Below, one piece after another: positions 23,972 to 40,171 of a stretch of DNA of 64,000 bases. Below the pieces are notes generated by a model, which did not search any database, was not told the origin of the DNA, and saw nothing but the letters and a program-made list of their open reading frames with translations. The number at the start of each line of letters is the position of its first letter. Positions within the stretch are counted from its first letter, which is position 1. The position numbers and the translations under genes were made by a program. The stretch is from Scenedesmus sp. ARA3 (taxonomy: Eukaryota; Chlorophyta; Chlorophyceae; Sphaeropleales; Scenedesmaceae): the NCBI GenBank assembly GCA_004335835.1, contig RWJK01001907.1:39317-103316 (forward strand), read 5' to 3'.

Positions 23972-26343
23972 ATGAATGCGCGCATCGCTTTGATGTTGTG
24001 CCTGATGGCGCTTCCAGCGTTCGCCGTGGCGCAGTGCACTCAAGGCAAGTTCGAGTCCGCTGAGAGCACAGCAGGCCCTGGGGGTCTCGCACAGTGGCGC
24101 ATATAGTTTCCGGGCTTTTAGCAATGTTATTAAGCGGCCAAGGCAGCTTGTTATGCTGAGTCACCTGGTACATGCCCAGCTGGCGCACACCCGGCAGCAG
24201 AGGTACCTGCACGGCAGCTGCTGTCCGCCACTGTATGCCTTTTCACGGCGTGACTGCTCTTTGATGCTGTGAAATGGTCAAAACGAATACATCAGCAGCG
24301 GCGCAGATGATCAGAGCTGCTATGCAACACATGATCTGCAGCAGCAAGCAACAGTACACGCTAGTGTAATCCCACCTGTGAAGATCACTGCAGTGATCTG
24401 AGGTGTGACACGTCTGCCATCCTCACTACACATAGGTTTTTATGCTGCGTACTTGAATCTTTTTTGTGCCACTCCTCCTTCTGTCCTGCAGACGCATGCC
24501 AGCAGGCATGCTGCGCCTGGCTCAATCATCAGCCAGCTCATGCCATGCACCCTACCTATTGCCCCTGACCATGCTCCTGCTGCCGCTGCTGCCCATCTTC
24601 ATCATCCTGCAAGGCACCGGCACCACATGTGCTCTGCATCCTCTGTGCTAACCCTCACCGCCTGTCATTCACACCATGCCAACCATGTTTCTGCTGTCTT
24701 CACCATCCTGCAGGCACTGGCATCATGCGCCTGCTGAACCTGGACACCTGCCGTGATAATATTGCCATCGTGGAGTGCCTGGGCAAGCTGCAGATGTCCA
24801 CCTCCCCGATGTGCAGCATCCAGCTGCAGCCCAACCTCAAGATTGCAAGCGATGGCACATTCTGCGAGGTCAGCAAGGGCGTGCTCAGCAGAGGTGAGCT
24901 GTGGTAGATTAGGCATGGTAGATTGTACAACAGCAGGTGTGATTTAAGGCTGGTCGTTGATTGTGAATCACTTATAGCAGGCCTGTGATGTCGCCCTGTA
25001 AGGGGTGCATGTGTACTGCGTGCAGCTGGAGTTGAGATGCAGGTTGGGGTGTGCATATGATGTGTGTCCAGCTGACGTTGCATCCTTGCAAGCTCTCTTT
25101 GCACCGCTGCTGCCGCAGGTGGTTGAATGATGTTACGGGCTCACTGGGCAAAGCACTCAAGAAGCATCAGCTGCTGATGGTGTGTATGTGCTGCATGCCG
25201 CAGGTGCTGCCGCAGGAGCGGCAAGTGGTCAGTACAGCATGGGCAGGAGTGACATCGCTTTCCAGGTGGGTGTGCAGCAATCTGCCAGCCACACCAGCAA
25301 TACACATAACGTTATGCGGTCAAGCAGCTGGTGATACAGTGCCCCAGGCACAGAGGCGGCTGGCTGAAGCCATCCCTTGGATGCAGAAGAAGACTCAAGC
25401 ATCATGCTCCTTCTTGCCATTGGGTGCAGCACCATCGCTTGACCTCCAGCTGTTGCCATTTTCAAAATATGTTAAATTTGTTACATAACACAATCCTCCT
25501 GCAGGTGACCAACCCCCAGAGCATGCAGGCGCCCGCTATGCTGATGATGAACCTGAAGGGCCGCGTGGTGCCGGATGCTGGCGGCCGTGAAACACAAATC
25601 GACTGCAACCTGCTGTACAATGTGAGCTGCGCTGGTTGTTATGCAGCAGAAGCAGCAGTGCAGCACATTATGCTGTGCACATGCTCAGGCGGCAAATGAG
25701 GCTGTCGACCTTCCTCACCTCGCCTGCCAGTACTGCAAGTGCAGATTCAAGCACTTGTGATTGTGAAGCAGTTATACAGCAGCTCCCAGCTACCCACAGG
25801 CTCTCATCATCCAATCTCTTGGTACAGGGAAACCCCTGCTGTCGTGCTGTCACTCATCACGCCTACACACAGCAGAACCCACAGCACACTGCTGTTGTCT
25901 TGCCCTGCCTTTTCCTGCAGGTCACTGCTGGCTCAGCCATGGGCATTGTCAGCCTGGGACAGGACAGCCTCATGAGCACCACCATCACCGGCACTGCTTA
26001 TGCAGCAGGCGGCTACACCGGCAGCAGCAGCAGCAGCAGCATGGGCCTGGGCATGCAGCCGCAGCAGCAGCAGCAGGGTGAGGCACTGCCTGGCACCTAC
26101 AACGGTATGGGCATGCAGCAGCAACAGCAGCAGGGTGCAATGGACACGGGGATGAATGGAGGCATGATGAATGGGATGGGTATGGGGGGTGCGGCGATGC
26201 CAGGTCAGCAGGTGATGGGTACTGAGCAGGGCCAGGTTCCTGCAAAGACCACCAGTGGGGCAGCAGCAGTAGCAGCAGGCGTGAGGCTTGTGGCACCGAG
26301 TGTGCTTGCAGGCCTGGTGTTTGCAGTGATGCTGGTTGTGTAA
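23972..26343 (+). CDS. Secreted, probably GPI-anchored Met/Gln-rich protein
   Basis: Five exons in frame, 23972-24044, 24714-24893, 25204-25265, 25505-25621, 25921-26343, give 284 residues. Intron 1 would use a GC donor (CAAG|GCAAGT), chosen because it alone keeps frame into exon 2. A signal peptide is clear (MNARIALMLCLMALPAFAVA, cut before QC). The mature part has about six cysteines (DTCRDN, VECLG, MCSIQL, TFCEVS, IDCNLL) within the first 150 residues, suggesting a small disulphide-bonded ectodomain with YNVTAG as a glycosylation site. From about residue 165 it becomes Ser/Gly, Gln and Met-rich (GMGMQQ, MNGGMMNGMGMGG). The last 20 residues are hydrophobic and end at the stop, after small residues, as in GPI-attachment signals. 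The family is unknown to me. It is probably a cell-surface or wall protein. Confidence 0.68.
24480..24760 (+). repeat. Exon-edge copies upstream of GPI-gene exon 2
   Basis: The acceptor region and start of exon 2 (CATCCTGCAG then GCACTGGCATCATG) are echoed at 24600-24630 and more faintly at 24485-24525. This is the weakest of the arrays. Confidence 0.55.
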
Positions 26344-28883
26344 GAAGAAAGGGTGTGTGCGTGAAGAGAGCAGCTGTTGCTTCTGCTGTTGCTGCTGTTG
26401 CCAGTGGGACATGATGCAAGTTTCTGTATGTGTGGCAACGGCTTGCAGAACGCAGCAGCAGCTTGCAAGAAAGGCAGTGCTGGCTTGCAGACAGCAGCTC
26501 TAGCCTGCGTGACTGGAGCTCGTGTGACGATGCTGTTAAAGTACACAAAACGCATTGTTGCGATCTGGTGCACGTTGAGTAACAGTGCACCATCCGCCGC
26601 TGGTGATGTGCCAGTGCCTGCTGCAGTACGGCTGCTGCAGTAGCGTGGCACTTGCTGCAGAGCACTGCTGCTCGTGGTGTGAGCGTTGACCACCCATGTT
26701 ATTATGTTATGTTATGATAAATATATCATCGCCTGGGTGACGGTGCCTTTTGGTGACAAGGCACGCTGCCCAGCTCATTGCACATGCTGTTATTGTGCAG
26801 CAGTGTCGCGGGTGCGAGCCGGCACTGATGTTACATTGTGATCGCTAGATGCATACGTTGGTGCTTGCTGTACAGGGCGGCTGCATCTCACTTTGTGAGG
26901 CTCGCAGTGCAGCAAGCGCACCGTAACAGTTGCTTTACCTTTACATATTGGACTGTCAGCCTATGTTGCTGTCTTTCTACACATGGCGCTGCGCGCGGGC
27001 CTTGAAATGCGAGGCGTGCAGTTGTGGGTTTGCAGCTTCGTCCGTTTAAGATGAAAACCATCTATGCGTGTGGGTTGTACAGTTGCCGTGCTCCTGTTGG
27101 TCAGCAGGCAACTGAGATGTGAAAAAGTCTTGCCGAGATGGGCTGTGGGCGTATCACAGCATGCATGCTGCGCATTGCATGCCAAGGCATGGAACCGTCG
27201 TTTGGCTTGGATGGAAAGCCTGCTGCTTTCCAAGCAGCTGCAGTACGTCGCTTGCGGAGTGCGGTGGTGTGCTGCTGTAGTTGGCAGTTGTCTGCTGCTG
27301 TGCCGCCCCTCAGCAGTAAGGGTGGTATCTCACCATGCTTGTTTCACGCAACTATTGGAGTGGTCCAATGGGCCCCTGCTGCTTGTTGCTGCTGCCAAGC
27401 TCTGCTATACACACCTGCTGTGCTTCTGCGTGAGGGAACGGGTGCTGCAAGCACCGCGTGGCAGTTTATTCGTGCTGAATCTGCCCAGATCGTGATATGA
27501 CAGCATCTGAACCTTGACTTGGATGAAATGACGCGTGCATGCATGTAAGCCATGCGTGCTTGCGTGGTGACCTTTGTATGTAGTGCGGGGTTGTGTAGAG
27601 TTATGCCAGAGTAGATAGCAGTTCAGCACAGCGCATGTAGGTGCTCCTGCACAGGCCTCTCCTGTGCTGCGTGAGGTGATGACACACTTTCTTTTTCAAA
27701 CGCATGCAGCAGCTGTTTTCAGCTGCACTGACAGCACTATCATGATACTTGCATGCTGTACCCCTCCCTACGTGCCACAGCTGCAGCAGATGCGCAAGCA
27801 ACTCTGTTGATGGGCTGCCCATGTGCTGCATGTGGCGTGGGCTGCTGTTAGCTCTCTTGTGCAACAGACGCCATTCTGCTTGACAGCAGGACAGGCTAGC
27901 TGCTGGGGCTGTGCACTGCAGCCCTGGCTTACTCTGGGCTGCAGAGTAAAGTTAGATTCTCTGGCCTTTCTGCTACGTGGCAAACAGCGAGCAGGAGTGA
28001 CATGCTCTGTGATCAGTATGGCGCTTGCACTTGTGTGATGTTGCCTTCTTTCTTTGGCACCTTTGACCTGATGACAGCAACACTTAGGAATGAGTTGGTG
28101 AGGTGTGTTGAGGCGTGTGGATGCAGGCAACTGCATGAGGTAGTTGTGCAGCAGTTGCGTGGTTGGAAGGTCAGCAGGCATGCACTGCCAGCTTGCAGGA
28201 AGTTGATGGTGGATATGAGCAGCCTCAGGGGCTGCGTGGCAGACTTACCGCCACAGGAGGCTGGCACTGACGTACCGCCTGCCTGGAAGTAAAGGGTATG
28301 ACACAACACGGCTGTAGCAAGCAGGCAGGAAAACGTGCTGTGCTTTATATGAAGTGTACTGTATGTGTGAGGCGTGTCTGGCCTGCTGACGCGGGCTCAG
28401 GTTGTGTTGGCGTCTGGTGCAGGCACAGGGTGCAGTGAGGGTTGGAATGTGCAGAGTTGGATGAGGTACAGGATGTGCAGTGTTGGGTCAGGTGCAGTGG
28501 GACAAAGGGCATCGTAGCAGGCAGCACAGTGCAGTGATGCTCAGTACAGCATGCAGTACATTGGACAGTGAAGTGGGCAGTACAGTGCATGTGTGTGAAG
28601 TACAAAGGACAGTACAGTGGGCAGTACAGTGCATGTGTGCCGTACATCAGGCAGTACACTTTATGGATGTGCAGTACAGTGGGCAGTACAGTGCACAGAT
28701 GTGCAGCTCATTGCTCAGTACAGGCAGTACGTGTAGTGCATTTGCAGGACAGGACAGCGTGGCAGTGTTGGTGGGCATCAGAGGCACACCTGATGTAGTT
28801 TGACGTGCAGGCAATCCTGTTCGCTGTTTGAGGAGTGTTGGTGCACTGCAGGAGTGTTGGTGTTGACACGCCACAACCATTGC
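26344..28883. other. Intergenic, gene-poor
   Basis: After the GPI-type gene stop I find no gene I can support. Plus frames at 27064-27495 and minus frames at 27768-28181 are open but show no domain, signal or exon structure. The minisatellite at about 28430-28750 is listed separately. Confidence 0.45.
28430..28750 (+). repeat. Degenerate minisatellite, CAGTACA-based
   Basis: GGGCAGTACAGTGCATGTGTG-like units of roughly 15-50 bp are repeated with variation. The core GGCAGTACA or ACAGTACAGTG occurs about ten times. Confidence 0.8.
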
Positions 28884-29537
28884 TCAGTGTAAAAGTTCTG
28901 TTTGCCTTTTAGTGCAGTTGCATTGCTGTGGTGTTTCGGCATTGTCTTTGCAGTTTGTTCTGACCCAAAGTTCTGCATACATTTTCTGTGGTGCTGTACG
29001 CGCTTGAGCAGTTTCTGACGCTGACGCGGAAGTGTTGATGCGTTGTTGCTGTGTTTGCCAGGCTGCTGGCAGTGTGTCGCTGCCGCCAAGTATGGTTGTG
29101 GTATCTACAGCACTGGTACCTGCAGCACTGGACATCCCGTGCTGTGACAGCACCTCCCACATTTGTTCATCCCTCATTTGCTTGTCACGCTGGTCATCAA
29201 GGCACCTGCAAGCTGCTGCACATGCAGCGGAGCTGCCGACGACTACGCCTGTGCTGCTGGCCTGCTGGTTTTGATTGTGACGTGAAGCCAGCCCTGGGCT
29301 GTTGCTGCGCGCTGACATGCTGCGCACTGCATGGCTGTCAGCGCCGCATCCATGCGGCGTGCACGCTGCGTCTCTCGTGGCCTGCACATGCGGGTACGCG
29401 CAATGCACAGCGCCGAATGTGTTCGTCCCCTGCAAAGCGCGCTCTGGCAGCTCTTCTGGCACGCGCACCATGCCGCTCACTGTGTTATCTTTATGCACAC
29501 ATGGATGCTGCACGGTGCTTGGCTGTGTGTCTGACAC
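28884..29537 (-). CDS. Possible orphan single-exon ORF
   Basis: An uninterrupted 217-residue frame starting MSDTQPSTVQH. Its composition (Ser, Ala, Thr, Gln with scattered Cys and charged residues such as RDKQMRDEQMWEVL) looks more protein-like than the Cys/Leu-rich frame on the opposite strand. There is no signal peptide, membrane segment or motif I recognise. It lies alone, downstream of the mTERF gene on the same strand, so it could be a real orphan gene, 3' UTR sequence, or chance. Confidence 0.28.
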   Translation of the reverse strand: MSDTQPSTVQHPCVHKDNTVSGMVRVPEELPERALQGTNTFGAVHCAYPHVQATRDAACTPHGCGADSHAVRSMSARSNSPGLASRHNQNQQASSTGVVVGSSAACAAACRCLDDQRDKQMRDEQMWEVLSQHGMSSAAGTSAVDTTTILGGSDTLPAAWQTQQQRINTSASASETAQARTAPQKMYAELWVRTNCKDNAETPQQCNCTKRQTELLH

Positions 29538-30205
29538 GCAATGGCTGCGCGATCAGTGAGCGCTGCAAAGCGCTGCCGTGCAAGCACATGTACACAAGTG
29601 TTTGTCCATGTAGGGGCTTCATGCCTTCATCCAACTGCAGCGCGTGCATCCGCTGTAAATAGTTCTTTTATTTAAGAAAAAAATGTCTACACCCGCTGCA
29701 GTTCCAGCTTCTGGCAGATGGCTGGTGTGCAGCTTGCAATTGGCATCAATGCATGACGGCAGCCGCTCCCAGATTGAGTGCTGTATCATAGGGCCTGCTG
29801 CATGTCTTTGCTTGTGTTTCTGGTTTGATGTTTGCATGCTTTGCAGGTGCAGGTGCACTGACAGCACGTGTAAACAGGCGGACAGAAACGTGTGGTTGAA
29901 AAATGCGGATAGAAGTTGCATACGAGGGTTTCAGAGGAACACAACGTCACGATTTACAAATGAATGCCCTCACACATTGTTACACGACACCGGCGCTGTT
30001 CAACCAAAACAGTGGCAGACGCCACATCAGCCTCAAAATATGTGCAGCACTGGTACAATGACACCTCCCCAGCCACACCCCTCACAGCAAAACCCAGGCC
30101 TCTACCAGCTGGTGGGCTGCCGTTGCTTCCTTCGTAACATGACTACGGTTATGATGACATAGACGCTGACGACCAATTGCTGCTGCTGCTGCTGCTGCTG
30201 CTGTG
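29538..30205. other. 3' region of the mTERF gene
   Basis: No gene seen. At 29653 there is a TGTAA followed by an A-rich run at about 29674-29683 on plus, resembling a green-algal polyadenylation context, but I can place no plus-strand gene ahead of it. Confidence 0.35.
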
Positions 30206-30324
30206 TCACCGCCGCTGCTCCTTGCTCGTGGCTGCCTGCTGTGCCGCACTGCGGATGGTGGCGCTGTTGTGTGACAGCAGCACCGGCCTGTCTGCAGCCA
30301 TCAGCCGCACCTTGTCCACAGGCA

Positions 30325-30367
<43 letters not shown>

Positions 30368-32009
30368 CTGGGTCACCTGATGAGGCTGTAGTGAGGATGA
30401 GGTTGTACATAAACAGATGCATGTCCAGCAGTGCATTGCAGCCGCTCAGCTTGCTTCCACTTGGTGTCCAGGCTCCATTCCAGCAAGCGTTTTGCATGTG
30501 AATAGCCGGCAGACAGCGGCACATAGCATCACTCCAAAAACACGCAAGCCCGGCAGGGATCCCAACATGTGACATGCAGCCTACATATGTTAGTAACATA
30601 ACAGCAGCTCGCCTTGAGTGTCTCACTCAGTGTGGCCAGCCGAGGCAGCACCATCACGGAACACACTAGCCCAGCAAACACCAAACATAAATTATACTAA
30701 CATGTGCAACAGGCCGTGCTTGCGCACCTTGAGCGTCTCACTCAGTGTGGCCAGCCGGGCGTATCACCCCACTGAAGCAGCGTCCACCGCACCATCAAAA
30801 GTGGTTGTCAACAGAAAGATGATAAAGTGGCGCACCTTGAGTGTCTCACTCAGTGTGGCCAGCCGTGCCTGCACCATCACGGAACACGCTAGCCCAGCAA
30901 GTAACGAAACTGTGCAACACATCTTGCTTGCGCACCTTGAGTGTCTCACTTGGTGTGGCCAGCCGGGCCTATCACCCTATTGAAGCAGAGTCCACTGCAA
31001 TACTCAAAGTAACATAAGAAAATTGACGAAACTGCTCACCTTGAGTGTCTCACTCAGTGTGGCCAGGCGTGCCTGCACCTCCGCAGGCGGCACCAGCCAC
31101 ACAGACCACCAACTCAAAAACAGAAAGCTTGGCACGGATCATAAAATGTAACATAACAGCAGCCCACCTTGAGCGTCTCACTCAGTGTGGCCAGCCGTGC
31201 CTGCACCATCACGGAACACGCTAGCCCAGCAAATCTCAAACATATTAATATTAACATGTGCAACGGGCCGTGCTGGCGCACCTTCAGCGTCTCGCTGAGT
31301 TTGGCCAGCCGCGTCCATCACCCTGAAGCAGATTCCACTGCAGTATTTCAAAGTAAACATCAGAAAGATAATAAAGTGGCTCACCTTGAGCGTCTCACTC
31401 AGTGTGGCCAGCCGCGCCTGCACCTCCGCAGGCGGCACCAGCAGCAGCTGCGGCACCTCGGCAGCAGCCACCGTAGCCCTATCCAGCGGAATATTCAGCA
31501 GCGCTGACAAACTCAGCAGGTGGCTGCGGGTGACACCCGGGGGCTGCAGCAGCACCCCTGGCACTCGCAGGGCAAGCGACTTGCCGGCTTCCTCTGGCAG
31601 CTGCAGCAGCTGCACTGCAGCATCCAGGCGCTGCTTCACAACTGCTGGCGGCACCACCAGCAGGCCTGTGCGCAGCGATGAGGCGGTATGGATTTACCAG
31701 TAGAATTGCGGCAGCAGGGGAGGAGAGAGTGATGGGTGATGGGTGGTGCTCTTGCTTGTGCTGCTGCTGTGTGGTGGTAGCACTAGTGACCAAACATGGG
31801 CAGTCGTGCAACCCTTGCAGTCCAGGCATGCAGCAGCAGCAGGCAGGCATGCAGTGCTGCAAGACACGTCCCGTATACTGTGGGTGTTATGACATGTGTG
31901 TTATGTTATAACACCCACCTGGCCTCCTGCAGACCAGGCCTGCTGTCCTGTTGGTGTTGAGGCCCAGCTGCTTGGCTAGCTCACCCAGCCGAGCCGCCAG
32001 GTCCTCGTG

Positions 32010-32041
<32 letters not shown>

Positions 32042-32442
32042 GCGGCAGCCGTTGTGAGGCCAGCACAGTACATGACTGGTCGGTGGCCATGACGCCCCAT
32101 TGACACTGCCGGTGTACAGCACAAGCAATTGTGCTGCTGCGGACATGTGCAACCTGCTAACAATCGGGCATGCGTGCACATGATGCGAACAAACCCACCG
32201 CACAGCAGCCATTGTGTACATGCTGTGATAAGGACCTGCAAGGCGGAATGCTGCCACTGCGTTCCACCCTGCAGAAGTGCTAGTGCAACAGCAGCGCCCA
32301 GAAACCTGTGCACACACACATGTACACAGCCGCATATGCAGCCACACCTGAAGGTGAGCAGCGCCGGCTCTGCAGCAGCCAGGCGTGTCGCATCAGGCGG
32401 GCTCAGCATGAGCAGCTTCTCCAGGCACTTGATGCGCACCCT

Positions 32443-32476
<34 letters not shown>

Positions 32477-33740
32477 GGGCCCGGTTTGTTGACTCGACTC
32501 TGCTGCAGAAAGGCAGCCACACGCGTGAGGCATCGCAAAGCACACAACTTGACAATGCTGTCAGAACAACCCGCACGTCAGGTCACCTGCACCAGCCGCA
32601 GCAAATCTACAGTCAACTACAGCACACTACAGCCCACCACCCAACACCTCACCGCAGCACATCAGTCTGGTGCACCAGCAGCCCTGGCTGCAGCGCGGCC
32701 ACAACATGCTGCCACACTAAATCCTAAACCAGCTGCAGCTGGAGCCCACCGCAGCCCACCGCCACAGCCCACCATCTGATGCCCCACACTTACCGCAGCA
32801 CGTCAGTCTGGTGTACCAGCAGCCCCGGCTGCAGCGCCGCCACATCATGCTGCCACACTAATCCTGACCAACCGCAGTCGGAGCCCACCGCAGCCCACCG
32901 CCACACCTCACAGCACAGCCCACCACCTTGAACCGAACACTCACCTTAGCACGTCAGTCTGATGCACCAGCAGCCCCGGCTGCAGCGCCGCCACATCTTT
33001 CAGCAGCCGCTGCTCCACCCCCAGCAGCTTGGCGGCTGCAGCCAGGCGCTGACTCAGCTCCCGAGGCTGCAGCGTCAGCAGGCGAGGCATGCGGTAAGCT
33101 ACTGCTGCTGCGCTGTCCTGGCTGAGCGACAGCAGCTTGCTGAGGCTGGACAGGCGCTCCTGTGACAGCAGCAGCAGCAGCAGCAGCAGCAGAACTAGTG
33201 GGTCCTGCTGTTGATGAGAACAAACTTGAGTAGCAGCACTGCTGATGCTGATGCTCCGCTGTTGCTTGCAGAATGTATGCAGGCAAACCCAATGCAAGCA
33301 AGCAACACTGTGAAGATGCAGCAGCCAGAGAGACAATAACCTGGAACGTGGCCAGCCCCCTTCATACCCTCGCCTGGTGGTCCCGCAGCACCGCCAGCTC
33401 ACCACGCCAAATCATCTATGCTCACCTTGAGCTGCTTCTGACCTACCCCGGCAAGGCCCGCCTCCTGCAGATGGGGCAGCCAAACTCTAACGGCCATCAC
33501 AACCAACAACAGAACATGAGGCTCACCTTGAGCTGCTTTTGTCCAACACAATCAAGGCTTGGCACCTGCAAATGGGGCAGCCAAGCTTTGCGCCCCTCAA
33601 ATAAACACATGCAACAGGCTCACCTTAAGCTGCTTTTGTCCAAGCCCAGCCAGGCCCGGCTCCTGCTCCAGCAGCTGCTGCGCTGCCCTGCCATCCACAC
33701 CAAGCACTGCAGCCAGCTGCTGCGCCGCCTGCTGCGGATC

Positions 33741-33773
<33 letters not shown>

Positions 33774-34735
33774 CTTGTCCTGCTTCTTGCCTTTCTGCTG
33801 CTGCTGCTTGTGGCTGGCTGCTGCTGCTGCAGTGTCTGGCGCGTCCTGCTGCACCAGCTGCTGCAGCTCTGCAACCTTGTCGCTGCTGGCGTGAGGCACG
33901 GCAGGCAGCGGGCTGCTGACTGCAGGGGCCTCTGCAGCAAGCAGGCAGGCAGTGGCAGGCAGTACGGCATGACAGTCTCAAAAGGCACAGCATATAGGTC
34001 TGCTGAGCAGGCATACTGCAAAGATGCAACACAAAAAGAAAGAGGGCTGCTCACTGCAGGAGCCTCTGCAGCGAGCAGGCAGGCAGGCACGACAAGCAAG
34101 AGAGGCACAGCATCATGGTCTGCTGTGAAAGACGAAAGACATTGGTTTGCATACGGGCCCAGGCAGCTGTACAGCTGGTATGTTTGGAGCCATGCTTGAA
34201 TGCAAGAGCAAATGCAGCGTTAGGCCAGCTGCATTGATGTCCTGCGCCGATTTACAGCGGGCGTGCTGTGCAGTGACAGCTGCGCTCAGGCAATGCGAAC
34301 TGTACACCATTTCAGCAGAACAGTTCAGTTATGGCAAGCGAGTAATGTCCAGGAGGTGCAGCACTGGGAGCACTCACCATCGCCTGCAGGCTTGACCATC
34401 TGTCGCAGCCTGCTCAGCAAGCCATGCTTCTCTGCTTGCTGCTGCTGCTGCTGCTGTGGCACATCTGCCAGCGCTGCTAGTGGCAAACCACTGTCCATAG
34501 CCACCAGACACGCACACGCCAAGCTCAGAGCTCTCATGTGCGGCGGGGTTGGTTGTGCTGGCAGCAGCTGCTGCTGCTCGCTGTGCTGCTGCTGCTGCAC
34601 GCACCCGGCAGCTGTCCCGTTAGTTCCGGTGATCGCACTTGTAACGTGTCGTATACTGCATTTATGAATTTCAGCAACTGCAGGACGTGCATGCTGCTTC
34701 CCTTCGACCCCGAAACGGCTGCGCAGCACGTTCAT
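30206..34735 (-). CDS. mTERF-repeat protein (organellar transcription/RNA factor)
   Basis: Seven exons in frame: 34735-34378, 33931-33624, 33159-32945, 32440-32348, 32010-31919, 31665-31385, 30325-30206; 488 residues. mTERF proteins bind nucleic acid in chloroplasts or mitochondria through tandem helical repeats with a proline-bearing core. Repeats seen: AQQLLEQEPGLAGL; AVAYRMPRLLTLQPRELSQRL; VLLQPPGVTRSHLLSLSALL; VPQLLLVPPAEVQARLATLSETL; and at the end KVRLMAADRPVLLSH. The N-terminal 40 residues (MNVLRSRFGVEGKQH) are basic and acid-poor, compatible with a transit peptide; target organelle undecided. Two inserts of Gln and Lys/Gln low complexity lie near 90 and 155. Four introns carry CTG tracts against the acceptor, and three carry exon-edge arrays. 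The C-terminus ends in a short basic tail. Confidence 0.85.
30606..31430 (-). repeat. Exon-edge array: mTERF exon 6 end plus donor, 8 copies
   Basis: The last 45 or so bases of exon 6 (ARLATLSETLK, donor GTGAG) recur with exon ends near 31385 (true), 31281, 31168, 31041, 30937, 30833, 30728 and 30612. Every copy keeps a GT donor (GTGAG or GTGCG). Some copies extend upstream into the PPAEVQ part. Confidence 0.93.
32645..33010 (-). repeat. Exon-edge array: mTERF exon 3 end plus donor, 3 copies
   Basis: The exon 3 end (VAALQPGLLVHQTDVLR, then GTGAGT at 32944) recurs ending near 32793 and 32654. Both copies keep GT-type donors (GTAAG and GTGAGG). Confidence 0.92.
33418..33665 (-). repeat. Exon-edge array: mTERF exon 2 end plus donor, 3 copies
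   Basis: The exon 2 end (GLAGLGQKQLK, donor GTGAGC at 33623) recurs ending near 33525 and 33425, both followed by GTGAG. Confidence 0.88.
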
Positions 34736-35085
34736 GATGTTGGTCGTGCAAGCACAGGCTACGATTACGCAAACAAGAACAACGAGTAGCAGTGTCGGAG
34801 TATTGTTACCCAGCGCATTGCTTCTTTTTGTCGGTCAGCACGTACGGGGTGACTATCTGACATGTCATGTCATCTGAAAGTTTGACTTCAATGCACTGCT
34901 ACACCTGTTACCTGTATGCAAGACAGCCACCCAGCGACCCCGTCAAAACAAAACCCTCTGCCAACCCGGATATCACGCTACTCGCATTTACAACATCGCC
35001 GGGAACAGACAACCCATGTAGCCGTGGAGAAAGGTCCAACTAGATGACATGACGACAGCTGCCAGCTTGGTGCAAGCTGCACCCC
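34736..35085. other. Short spacer between two minus-strand genes
   Basis: 350 bp holding the 3' end of the SRI-like gene and the promoter of the mTERF gene. No motif recognised. Confidence 0.5.
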
Positions 35086-39152
<4,067 letters not shown>

Positions 39153-39544
39153 GCTGCCACTGTGGGCTCACAGCTGCACGACAATGGAATGGCGCAAAAC
39201 AAGCCATTGTATTGTCTGCCTTTGGAAACGAATCCCCATTGTTTGCCATACAAGTAATAGTATAACACACTGTTGAAAAGTGTTAGTGCCAGGTGTGACA
39301 GCTGCAGCACTGGTTCAGGTTGAGTGACAGCGCCCAAGCACTGTGCTCGACAACCGCGACTTATCTCAACTACCCCTTTTATCTCAGCGGCTGAGATGCG
39401 CCCAGTAGTCTTCCGTGTTCAAGCTTGGACACAAAAGCTGCACTTACGCCCTCCAGTCGCCTGTACTAGCTCAGAGGACGTCCCTTCCTGACCTTGAAGC
39501 TTCGTCATCTGTTCATCGCTACTTTGTGTGTGCTATAGCGAACG
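39153..39544. other. Divergent promoter region
   Basis: 392 bp between the divergent SRI-like and F-box/LRR genes. It is free of CAG runs, but I can name no motif. Confidence 0.5.
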
Positions 39545-40140
39545 ATGCATAGCATGGAAGGGCAGCTGTCGCAGCAGGTAACCTGGGGAATGGCAGATCA
39601 GCACACAGCAGCATCTACAGTAGCCTAAATAGGTTTGGCACACATGTGATGTGCGGACATTGTGTTTGCAGGAGAGGGGCAGCAACTTCTTGCAAGGCCT
39701 GTTAGTTGCTCTGGAGCACCCACACTTGAGCACACATCCCCAGGTGTTGTGCGCAGCAGCGCGTGTCTGCAAGGGCTGGAGGGAAGCAGTGCAACAGTGC
39801 AGCGCTTGCAACACAGAAGTGGTGCTCTGTACAGCAGCAGCACGGGTGAAAAGCTTTGCGCAGTGGCTCCTCCAGCATGCTGGCTTCATCAGCGCCATCA
39901 CGCTGCGGCAATCCAAACTGCACTTCGTGGAGTTTGACAGCAGAGCCTTTGATGGGTTGCCGAGCCACGTAACACCGCTTCAAGCACAGGAGCTGCTGCA
40001 GCAGAGCATAGGCACTGTTTCAGCGCTGCCGTTTACAACAGATGGCCGGCCAGCTGCAGCACATGCAGAAGCAGCAGCCGCTGCAGCAGCAGCATGGCCG
40101 GTGGCGCAGGAGGGGCTGACCGCTTTTCCATTGGTTGACG

Positions 40141-40171
<31 letters not shown>

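Noticed and set aside
23594..24106. Plus-strand ORF of 170 residues upstream of the GPI-type gene
   Set aside because: It contains the signal-peptide exon only at its end. The upstream part lacks any domain, and the ATG at 23972 gives a clean signal peptide.
27064..27495. Plus-strand ORF of 143 residues
   Set aside because: Cys/Leu/Ala-rich frame with no signal, domain or conserved pattern and no splice partners. It looks like chance.
29051..29662. Plus-strand Cys-rich ORF of 203 residues ending near a TGTAA and an A run
   Set aside because: Over 15% Cys without spacing pattern, no signal peptide, and it overlaps a more protein-like minus frame. The A run is only about seven bases.
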